Positions 33,631 through 42,696 of a stretch of 54,815 bases of DNA are shown piece by piece. Positions within the stretch are counted from its first letter, which is position 1. Every line of letters begins with the position of its first letter. The stretch is taken from NCBI GenBank assembly GCA_049999805.1, contig JBNGIO010005881.1:1-54815 (forward strand). The letters run 5' to 3'. Position numbers and translations under genes: made by a program. Source of the stretch: Folioceros fuciformis. Lineage: Eukaryota; Anthocerotophyta; Anthocerotopsida; Anthocerotales. The notes under the pieces are model-generated. The model worked only from the letters and a program-made list of their open reading frames with translations, had not been told where the DNA came from and ran no database searches.

Positions 33631-34180
33631 GGCTCACAAGGGTAGCAGAGAAGGGCAGAACGGGAACCCACACGTTGTATGAAATGCAGTTAGCCGTGCT
33701 GTGACTATACATGCGATTTTTTGTGCTACCATCTATGGAGGAAAGCGTTCAATTGGCATTTGGCCGAGAACCAAGCCATGATAAAAGTGCCACCAATGTG
33801 GTATCCAATCAAGGAACCACATACTAATCCCGCCAGTGCTTGAGCGGGTGATTGGATGAGAAAGCTGGAACGTTCTCAAAGTGCCTTGTTCTCAGGACGC
33901 GGCTGCATAGCTCACCACAGGGTAGCTTTGAAGGGCAGAGCGGGCACTCACACGCTGTGTGAGCTGCCGTTGGTAGTGCCGTGACTGTTTTAAGTGCCAT
34001 TTTTTATGCTACCATCTGTGGAGGAAGAAGGCGTTCCATCCGCTTTTGGCCGAGGATCATTCCATGATAAATGTACCTACACTGAGGAATCAAATCGAAG
34101 AACCACAAGCTCATCCCGCCATCGGTCGAGCGGGTGGTTATATGAGAAGGCTGCAACGTTCTCAAAGTGCCTTGTTCGCA
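33617..34180. repeat. Tandem duplication of about 280 bp between two genes
   Basis: Unit 1 (33617-33894) and unit 2 (33895-34180) align along their whole length, both starting GGACGCGGCTGCAT and ending near GTGCCTTGTTC. A third start (GGACTCTCAGG) follows. The units have diverged clearly. The block lies between the 3' end of the actin-interacting protein gene and the start of the transferase gene, and unit 1 covers the proposed transferase start codon. It may therefore duplicate promoter or leader sequence. Confidence 0.8.
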
Positions 34181-34245
34181 GGACTCTCAGGACTGGAGCA
34201 TGGTGAAATAAAAGGGGGACCGGGCCTAGCTGTAACCTTAGGTTC

Positions 34246-36700
34246 TCAGGGAGTCTGTCCTCTGGGATGCACGTCCGAGGCTAGTGGCAAATTCCACACA
34301 CGCACACAAGCATCGCCTCCGCCACTGAGAAGAGTAAGAGTGTCACGGAAAACCAATCCTGTCACTCCACCTAAATGGGCTCCTTTGATGGAAATTCGCG
34401 CTGATGCGGGCTTGGTCACATCATAAACGAAGACGTTAGAATCCACAGATCCTGTCGCCACTCTGGTGCTATCTGGCGCCCAGGCGATAGACGTGACTCT
34501 TGCATTGTGGTACAGCATATTCTTCACCTTCACCTGCAACACGTCCAGTTCTCACACCATAACGCACCACACCGTGACTTTGTGAAAGTAATCGAGCCTA
34601 CCTTGACGACACATGAGATGACCTACCTGCTTCAACTCATAATCCCAAACCAGAACCTCCCGGTTCTGATCACCTGAAGCTATTAGACACCCATCGGGAG
34701 AGAACCGGACTGCGGTTAATGGCCCACGATGCCTCTCAAGAGTTGCATACCGTCGCACAGAATCACCTTGAATCTTGAATAGGTAGATCTTTGCGTCTTC
34801 TCCACCGACGACAGCCTCTAAGCCATCGGAAGACAAGCAACCACAAGTCGCACGAAATTCAACAGCCGTCCTGGATGCAACAGTCGTGTTTCGAAGAAGA
34901 ATAAGTTCTTCTTCAACGGTTACGAGGATCACTTCTCCGTCTCCCTCCACCGTACCAAAAGCAGAAGTCGCATGGATGTCTCTGGGTTGAGCGCCGAGAT
35001 CGATGGACACATTTTCAACATATTCTTGTCCATGCAACACAAACCTCCGAAGCTGTCATCGACATCAAAACCGACTCTTAGTATGGGATCCAGAAAGTGG
35101 AAAGCGGAATAGTCATTTCCCAACACAGTATGGTGGGAACTCTTGTTGAATTCAATCTTCACCTTATTGTCAGGTCCACCCACCAATAGTCCACTTGCAG
35201 TAGCCACCATCAAAGCAGCTGAGCTTACTTTCCCCTTCCAACTCAGGCGACCAACAAAACCCGTGCCCAGCCTCCATCTCACAATTATGCCGTCATAGCT
35301 GCTAGATACATACTCACCGTCCGCGGCAGAGACCAGACAGGTCACGCCTTTTACATGACCTGAGAGTATCTTCCTGGGTATAGCCTGGCCTGCAGGAGGT
35401 AAGTAAGTGATGACTCCACTGAGGGAGAAGGAAACACGAGCATCCCCTAGCCAGAGACAGCCAACTTGCATGTCTTCAGCAGTATCCCCAAACGAGAAAG
35501 AGGTGTTCACCGTTCCAACTCCAAGAGCAGAGATATCCCAAATCTTTGCGGTTCTATCTCCTGAAACTGTAAGCACCTGGAGAATGAAGAAGCCAGGATA
35601 TGAGGGAGCTCACAAGGGGAAAAGCAAAGGCACCACAGAAAACATCCAGAGAACATGAGATGCATCACGACAACTGGAAAAGGTGCAGGATAAGGCCACA
35701 CCTGCTTGCTGTCCGGGCTCCAGCTAACGGCATACACGCTGCCCGCATGGGTGTCATCCCCTGAAAGTTGTCCCAGTTGCTCTCCTGTGCGTCCGTCGTA
35801 GATAAGGCCCTTTTTGTCAGAGCTCACAGAGATGAATTTGGTTCCATCGGGGGAATACCTCACACAGTTTACAAAGTTGGAGTGTTGTCTGCTAAAAAGG
35901 TACGGCCAGCAAGATAAGGAACGCGTATAACAGGCAGTTGGAGAAAGGCAGGACGCAATAGGGGAATCGGGCAGGTGCTAACCAACGTGCCTGTGAGATG
36001 TCTTGAAACGGAAAGGTGGCCCGTCGTAGATGTTCACCAGAAAGTCTTCCCCACCGGTAACAATCCGGAAGGGCCGATTTGGCTTAAAGGTGCAGCTAAG
36101 GACTCGCTTGGAGTGGCCATCAAATTCTCCCACAGGAGCGCCGGAATCCCACCTGGAGCACGTGTTGTTACAGGAAGGAGGCAGCAGAAGCAGAAAGAAA
36201 AGTGACTGAGAAACCCAAAAATCTTACATGAAGGCCTTGACGTAGGTGCCCTTGCCCTCACCGCAGACCACGATGCGCTCTCCATCTGACGACCAATCAA
36301 GATCATCGATCCGGCCTGCAATGGATCTAGTCTCAAACTTGAGCACGTGAGGAGGGCCTCTGGACCAGATCCGGATCGTTCCTGCGAAAATTTTACACCA
36401 TGTGTGAAACAAAGATGGGGTGAGTTCCGATCCAGATCGGGGAACTGGAGGCTTTGACAGAAGACCTGAAATATCTCCCGATGCCACCCACTGGCCGTTG
36501 GGAGAAAAGCGCGCTACGGTGACGGGGTAGGCATGCTCTCCGTAGATGTCCACCTTGAGAGGGTCGGAAAAGCTTCGGATGATGACGGATCGCCCATTAC
36601 AGTAGAGCATGGAGTTGGTGCTAGGGTCCCCAGCAAGTAGAATACCCTGCCCCCGCTCCGTGCTGGGTGCGCCGACGAATGTCTCCTGCAGCTTGGCCAT
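34246..36700 (-). CDS. AIP1: Actin-interacting protein 1 (WD40, 7 exons)
   Basis: A WD-repeat protein that works with ADF/cofilin to disassemble actin filaments in the cytoplasm. Exons: 36700-36466, 36381-36228, 36152-35991, 35888-35702, 35576-35163, 35052-34627, 34533-34246, adding to 622 codons, the usual AIP1 length. The conserved N-terminus P-S-T-E-R-G, and [26 protein letters not shown] and the C-terminal G-G-D-A-C-V-R-V-W are typical and spread over about fourteen WD blades. The third intron (35990-35889) begins with GC rather than GT; only that site keeps the phase and the S-H-R-Q-H-S-N join. The start chosen (36700) aligns with the family N-terminus; an in-frame ATG lies ten codons upstream (36730), probably beyond a 5' UTR splice site. 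No lesions. The short extra tail after the last WD repeat is ordinary. Confidence 0.95.
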
Positions 36701-37140
36701 GATGGCCCGCGCGACGATACCTGGCTGCAAAGATACAACAACCCCGAGCGTCTGCGGCTTCTGTTTTATGCTTCGCGAAAAAATGAATTTGGTGCTTTTC
36801 TTTTTCTTTCTTTTTATCGTAAACGCAACACTTTACTAAGACCACGAACTAGAGCACCAAGCCTAGAGCAAGTGAACAAAACAAGGGCGCGGATAGAGGC
36901 AGCAACTAGCTGCAACGAGGAGTAAGGTCTCCGAGGGTAAACGATTCTCAGCTGGATTGGACCTATTGGTAGTGTCGTGCTTTCCAGGATCTTACCTTTC
37001 AACAGAACTTTCACAACTAAAAACATTCACCATTTATCTATATATAAATATATATGTCTATGTTTATACTCATATAATCATGCATATGGGATGCAGTCCC
37101 TATATTGCTATATGCACATATTCTCGTGTCACTGCACTCA
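36701..37140. other. 5' flank of AIP1, no further gene
   Basis: A T-rich stretch near 36790-36830 and an AT-rich TATATAAATATATA run near 37040 are the only notable points. No frame is recognised. Confidence 0.5.
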
Positions 37141-37401
37141 AGACGCCTCCCCTTGGGTGCTTCTCTCCGTCGTGCACGCCAAGGCTACTTATCATCCTTC
37201 CACTCTTTGGTGGCTCACTGCATACGAGATCGGCGAAAGAAACATTATCTTACATTGTTAGAAACATTATCTTACATTGTTCCTTCTCCCTCTGTATGAG
37301 CGGGTGATCACATGCAATTCATGATGCCTCCCCTTGGGTGCTTCCTCTCCATAGTGCATACCAAGGTTGCTGGTCATCCTTCCACTCTCTGGTGGTGTTG
37401 T
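37141..37401. repeat. Diverged direct repeat, spacing about 180 bp
   Basis: GCCTCCCCTTGGGTGCTT begins both copies (near 37144 and 37324), and TCATCCTTCCACTCT follows in both at matching distance. Between them, a 22-bp sequence starting GAAACATTATC is repeated head to tail at 37239-37260 and 37261-37281. This is probably 3' non-coding or LTR sequence of the old PHD-finger element. Confidence 0.7.
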
Positions 37402-37416
37402 GCTCAAGGAAGACCT

Positions 37417-37690
37417 GCTCGTTAGTCGGGATTCTTAGAGCCCCGAGTGTAGTGTCTTCAGCTGAGACTCCTAGAGTCACGAGTGTAGTGCCTTCAGCCG
37501 AGACTCCCATAGTCCCGAGTATGGTATGATCAGTCGAGACTCCCAAAGTCCCATGGTATGATCAATGGGGACTCCTAGANNNNNNNNNNGTCGAGACTCC
37601 CAAAGTCCCATGGTATGATCAATGGGGACTCCTAGAGTCCCGAGTATGGTATGATTAGTCGGGACTCCCAAAGTCTTGAGTATGGGCAGC
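37417..37690. repeat. Minisatellite (about 36-39-bp units) holding a 10-base gap
   Basis: Units of the form GAGACTCCYARAGTCCCGAG with TATGGTATGATCA-type spacers repeat at least seven times. The N run at 37580-37589 sits inside the array and suggests collapsed copies, so the true length is unknown. It probably belongs to the 3' end of the PHD-finger element. Confidence 0.8.
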
Positions 37691-37833
37691 TGGGACTTAG
37701 GAAGTATTGGGCTTAGATAGCAGTCAACAAAAGACTGGGGTCTTGAAGGTAAAGTACCAGGGCTCACAACTTGCCTCTGGTGTTTCATCTCCCAATCTTG
37801 CCACAAAATTGGGCATAATGTGCTATTAGTGAG

Positions 37834-38006
37834 TGTTCACATATTTGAATGTGATCTACGCGTACATCCAAGAAGAATAGAATAGAAAAGTAGTGTCTAG
37901 TCCTTACACAAGTCTCAAAGTAGTATTGGCAGTTATAACTGCCAATCTAACCTAACTACCTAAGGTGCTAGCCCTAAGCATAGCAATGTAAACTAACTAC
38001 TCAACA
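37834..38006 (-). repeat. Copia-C 3' LTR with a 20-bp palindrome
   Basis: TGTTCACAT...CTCAACA in window orientation. It holds a perfect 20-bp palindrome, TTGGCAGTTA then TAACTGCCAA, at 37926-37945. The partner LTR has two substitutions in the left arm. Confidence 0.93.
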
Positions 38007-38094
38007 CTCCCACTCATTGCAAAGTGCTTAGGTGTTTTATAAATGTTTATTCATCGAACTGAACATAAATGTTTGCCAGCATAGCACGAACACG

Positions 38095-38612
38095 AGGAGT
38101 TACAAACAAGTACTTCAGCTCCCACTCGCGCATGTCGGCATCAAATCCCTTTCTTAAATTCTCTGCTCAGGAATACAAGACGCCAGCTTCTGTTTCAGGT
38201 TCCAGGTGCTCGACGAGATGGTTCTGTTTGGAGCTGCGCTAGGGTCTTCGAGTCAACCAGTTGCGGCGCCAAGTTTGAACTCCGAGCTCAGTCCACCTGC
38301 TGTAAAGAAGTCTGAAGGCCCTGCTCCTACTGCTGTTGCTATGGCGGCGGCTTGTGCTACTCCTTCAACAGCTGCACCTGTCGAAGATGGTGCTCATGCA
38401 CAAGCTGCCACACATGACTGTCCCGATGCTGCACCTCTCCGCCTTCGCCACGACTGTGCTTCAAGTGGACTGAGACAGGTTAAGCACGAGGCCACACCTT
38501 CTGAAGCTCACTAGATGAAGAAACTCCGACAGATGGAGAAGTGTGAAGCTCTTCTCACTCACGAAATTTCTGCTCTTCGAAAACAACTTCAGGCTTCCAG
38601 TGTTCCAGCTGC
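38095..38612 (+). other. Foreign segment inside Copia-C RNase H
   Basis: Copia coding on the minus strand stops after T-K-H-I-E near 38606 and appears to resume near 38095, close to the element end. The intervening sequence reads an Ala/Pro-rich frame on the plus strand (38206-38514). After one stop it ends in a charged helix, E-I-S-A-L-R-K-Q-L-Q. That helix resembles the coiled-coil tails of the Copia leader frames in this window, so this may be a leader fragment in antisense. I could not find a clean target duplication, so the limits are approximate. Confidence 0.5.
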
Positions 38613-38615
38613 AAG

Positions 38616-40644
38616 CTTCAATATGTTTAGTTTTCGCATGAAATACGAGATTTTCTGCGAGTGACAGGGCTCCAGTGCTGTCACAATAAATTGTCGTGGG
38701 CTAAGTCTGCTCCTGTCCTAAGTCCTTAAGAAGCCTTCGTAGCCAGATTGCTTCTTTGGCTGCTTGAGTAAGAGCATAATACTCTGACTCTATGGACGAT
38801 AACGAAACCGTGGTCTGTTTCTTAGATGACCAGGTGATTGCTCCTCCAGCCAGTAGGAATGCATACGATGAAACTGATTTCTTGGAGTCTGGATTTGCTG
38901 CCCAATCAGCATCACAGTAGCCTACCAAGATAAGTGACTCATTTCCGTACTGCTGCTTTGTGTAGTGTATGCCATGACTGCTGGTTCCTTTAAGGAACCC
39001 TAATCGGGGTTGAGGCAGGTTTAGCAGCTGTCAACTTATATTTAAATAGCATATCATGAATATATTTCTCTTGGTGAATAATCAAAGTTCCATTTGATGT
39101 ATCTCGCAGGAGTTGCGTGCGAAGACAGTATGAGAGTTCCCCTACATCAACCATATCAAACCTGCCAGATAAGAGTCCTTTCACCTTGTTTATGCCTTCA
39201 AGGTCTGTGCCAAGCAAGATGCAGTCATCCACATATAACGCTAACACCACGAAGCCTGTGTCTTCTTACAGGAAATATACATTCGAATCAACATCACTCT
39301 TTTTGAAGCCAAGCTCAAGTAAGAACTCGTCAATACATTGATACCAGGCCCTAGGTGATAGCTTGAGACCGTAGATTATTTTCAACAACTTATAGACCCA
39401 GTCCTCATGCCCCTTCTTCTCATAGCCTTCGGGCTGCTGCATATAAATCTCTTCTTCCAGCTTACCATGTAAGAATGCGGTCTTAACATCCATTTGATGG
39501 ATAAACACGTTGTAGAATGCTGACATAGAAAATAGGACACGTAGAGACTGTGCTTTGACAACTGGAGAGAAAGTGTCATGATAATCTAACCCCGATACTT
39601 GAGAGAATCCTTTGGCAACAAGGCGAGCTTTGTACCTCGCTATAGTTCCATCAGCCTTATACTTGAGTTAAAGACCCTCTTGTTGCTGACGATCTTCCTC
39701 CCCTTAGGCGGGGGATAGAGCTCCCAAGTGTGATTATGAAGAAGGGAGTCATACTTTGAGGTAATAGCAGCTTTCCAGTGCTGAGATTTAGGATCGGTAA
39801 CAGCCTCCTGATAAGATTGTGGTTCATAACCAAGCTGCGATTGTGGTTCATAACCAAGCTGCACAGTCAACTGGACGAACTCATGAACAGGTTTAGGTTC
39901 GGGATCAGCTCCCACTGACTGAGAAACAGGTGTAACCATGTCCCGCTATGTCCTCCAGTCTTCAGCCTGATAAGGCGTCTCCAGCCATTGGTCACGTCCA
40001 CGGTGAAGGCGAGTGGAACGTCGAGGAACTGGAGCAGAGGGCTTAGGGACAGGAAGAGTATACTCGACAGGATCATCAACATCGAGCTCAGGCTCTGGTT
40101 GAGGCTGATGATCAGATAGATCATCTTTCGGCTCAACATCTGAAGTATTAGGACCAACAAGAACTTATGGACCAAGTGGGAAGGAGGAAGGCTGAACAAA
40201 GGATCGGGATCAGAATCAATAGAGGGAAAATCAACAATATCGAAAAACTCTGGTTCGACCACATCAAACTGTTCAGTTGCTGGAGAATCTTCATCTATAG
40301 GGGGGTGAGTCATCAAGAGGATTAAGCACAACACGTTCATCAAAAGCAACTGTCTGAGCATGGACAACACGTCGCGAACTAGGTTCCAATAGTTTATACC
40401 CATGGATCCCAGGTGTGTAACCTATAAACAGATGTCTTCTGGACTTGAATGCAAATTTTTGTCTAAGCTTGTCTGGGATATGGGCGTAGTCTGTGCTGCC
40501 AAAGACCCGAAGATGAGCAACATCGGGCTTGACTCCTGTCCATGACTCAAAAGGCATGCACTTCGGAAGGGAAGACACAGAAGTGTGATTCTGTAGATAG
40601 GTTGCCACCTAAACAATTTCAGCCCATAAGTGTCCCATAAGTGT
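38616..40644 (-). pseudogene. Copia-C integrase end, reverse transcriptase and RNase H
   Basis: Minus-strand frames at 40644-40291, 39939-39640, 39526-39266, 39250-38990 and 38928-38640 follow one another with frame changes. They cover the integrase tail (H-L-R-V-F-G-S, F-I-G-Y-T-P-G-I-H-G-Y), the Pro/Asp-rich linker, RT with an intact active site (L-Y-V-D-D-C) near 39230, and the RNase H start (Y-C-D-A-D-W-A and S-I-E-S-E-Y). An 11-bp tandem duplication near 40628-40644 shifts the frame beside the nested insertion. A stop at 40609-40611 lies where the family has Gln. The rest of RNase H is interrupted by the foreign segment. Confidence 0.85.
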
Positions 40645-40971
40645 ATAGGTGTGGAACGAAAAAGTTTGGTAATCAGTCTAAGAAAGTCTAACTTGGTTTC
40701 TTTTTGTTCAGAATAGTTCGAAGGGAGGCATGTGGAAGGTAGGTTTCTGGGCAATGCCCATGGTAGGTAGTGAGCGGCTAGTGAAGGTTTTTATGGAGTT
40801 TTTTTTAGTTTAATTTTGGTAGGTTAGAATAAGAAGATATCTACATAGTAGGATGTCTACCTACATACTCTACCTATGTGGGAAAATGGAAGATACCTAC
40901 GTAGGTAGGGAAGGTACTTATACAATAGACACCCCACCTACGGCAATGGGGTAGGCTATCTACCTACGACA

Positions 40972-41343
40972 ATGGGTGGGAATGGTAGGCAACCTACCTA
41001 CGAGAGGAGGGGTAGAGAACCTACCTACGAGAGAACGGGTAGGCAACCTACCTATGAGAGGAGGGGAAGGAATGGTAGGGACCCTACCTACGAAGGGAGC
41101 AATAGGTACCCTACCTACGGAGAGAACATTCCCACCCTACATAGGGAAGGAGCTCAAGTTGAGGAACAAGGGGATCCCTCCCTTACCAAACTAGTAGGTG
41201 GTGGTAAAGGGATATCCCAAGAGATCCACACGGAGGAAGATATAGTGGAAGTTCGTGGATCCAAAAGAAGACAAATCCCAATAATGGAGGGGGGCCCATT
41301 AGCTCAGTCTTCAGACTCTGCCTCCCTTCAGGAGCCCTCCTAG
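40972..41343 (+). CDS. Open frame with P-T-Y-E repeats (uncertain)
   Basis: A 123-codon frame inside the 2,041-bp insert. Its first half repeats a 10-12-residue unit of the form G-R-x-P-T-Y-E-R five times, followed by a charged tail. The repeat comes from a DNA repeat of CCTACCTACGA whose unit lengths are multiples of three. I know no protein of this type. It may be only a side effect of a tandem repeat in non-coding DNA. Confidence 0.2.
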   Translation: MGGNGRQPTYERRGREPTYERTGRQPTYERRGRNGRDPTYEGSNRYPTYGENIPTLHREGAQVEEQGDPSLTKLVGGGKGISQEIHTEEDIVEVRGSKRRQIPIMEGGPLAQSSDSASLQEPS

Positions 41344-41877
41344 CCACACCTTTTTGAAAAGGGGGTCAACGAATCTTCTATGGCGGCACAGACAGTCCTA
41401 ATCTTCATCGGCGCGCACTGCCCTAGCAATTATTGGTAGGACTTAGCCTCTTGGTAGGTGTGTGCAGTTAAAGTTGGTGGCGCCTAGTGTGAGAGAAGGG
41501 TAGCCCACCACCTACATGTAGGAGAGGGTTCATGTGTCAATCTCTCCTTTAAGGAGGGGCTACACAAAGAAATGAACCACCACATTCTGCACTCTTATCA
41601 TGGCGAGTTCTCATGCTCAACAGAGTGTAGGAATCTCGTTGCCGGCTGTGTGACATCACAGCGCATGGTTGTGGCTAGAGTTGCAGTGGTCGAAGTGCTT
41701 GGCGGAGGGCTCATATTCTTCCATGGGCACCCTGCAAGTTGCTTCCCTTGTGAATGGTTGTTGTGCTGCTGTAGGTGTGTGGCAATACCTATGTGGCTGT
41801 TGGCTTGAGGGTAGACTCCAGGGAAAGACTTCCTGGGAGTTCTCGCTAACAAGCGCAAGCACGCAGCAACCGGCCCA

Positions 41878-42545
41878 AGGAAAAACTTGTTGGTCGTTGG
41901 ACGTAGGGAGACAAGCAGCTGGATCGTTGTGGAAGGTGTTGTGAGGAGACTTGTGAGGGAGGGGTGTTGGGTGTAGGGAGGTAGAAATCGGTAGGGGAAG
42001 GTACTGGGGCCCTTCAAAGTGAAGGAATGGTGCCTTCCTACCGACTGGACGTGTTGAAGGTACGCCATGGGAAAGGTTGAATGTCGTCGGCGAACGATAA
42101 ACAGAGTTGGAGGGAGCGAAGTAGGCTCGGAGGAAAACTTGTTGGTTGTTGGGCCTAGGGAGACGAGCAGTTAGACTGTGGGTAGAGGAAGGTGTTGCAG
42201 GGAGCCTTGTGAGGAAAAGGTATTGAGTGTAGAGAGGTAGAAATTGGTAGGGGAGGTACTGGGGCCCTTCTAAGTGAAGGAATGGTGCCTACCTACTGAC
42301 GGAACATGTTGCAGGATTGGTAGGAATGTGATTGGAAGGTAGAAATCGGTAGGGGAAGTACTGGAGCCCTTCCAAGTGAAAGAATGGTGCCTACCTACTG
42401 ACGGGAAGCGTTGCAGGATTGGTAGGAATGTGATTGGAAGGTAGAAATCGGTAGGGGAGGTACTGGGGCCCTTCCAAGTGAAGGAATGGTGCCTACCTAT
42501 TGATGGGATGTGTGGCCAGATTGGTAGATACGTGGTTGGGAGAGT
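41878..42545. repeat. Tandem and direct repeats within the insert (102-bp and 256-bp periods)
   Basis: The phrase AGGTAGAAATCGGTAGGGG then GCCCTTCCAAGTGAAGGAAT starts at 41979, 42235, 42337 and 42439. The last three are spaced exactly 102 bp. The first two are 256 bp apart and belong to a longer duplicated block that begins near 41878 and 42131 with AAAACTTGTTGG. Confidence 0.85.
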
Positions 42546-42696
42546 TGACTAGTGAAGGGGAGCGATAGAAGTAGCTGACCAAGCTCAGAGGGGAGCGATT
42601 CCGGGGAAACCTACAACGACCGTGGGATTGATGTGGCCACGATACATGTGAGCGGGTGTCTGGTAGGGATACCATACCCGCTTGCCCACAATAGGT

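Larger units (their letters stand above)
40650..42690. mobile_element. 2,041-bp TG...CA insertion in Copia-C, probably a large solo LTR
   Basis: The insert starts TGTGG and ends CCACA and is flanked by ATAGG on both sides (40645-40649 and 42691-42695). Removing it together with one ATAGG leaves the two Copia-C integrase halves adjacent. It encodes no gag or pol. Its content is mostly GGTAGG-rich sequence and direct repeats. Both ends and the 5-bp duplication fit an LTR or a non-autonomous LTR element. I could not find a second internal copy of its terminus, which favours a single long LTR. Confidence 0.8.

Noticed and set aside
27263-34180. A biosynthetic gene cluster of reductase and transferase
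   Set aside because: Only two genes with a general link to acyl metabolism, separated by 1.7 kb and followed by an actin regulator. That is too little for a cluster claim.
37417-37690. CRISPR-like alternation of repeats and spacers
   Set aside because: Spacers are themselves repeated, units are degenerate, and the setting is plant nuclear DNA. It is a minisatellite.
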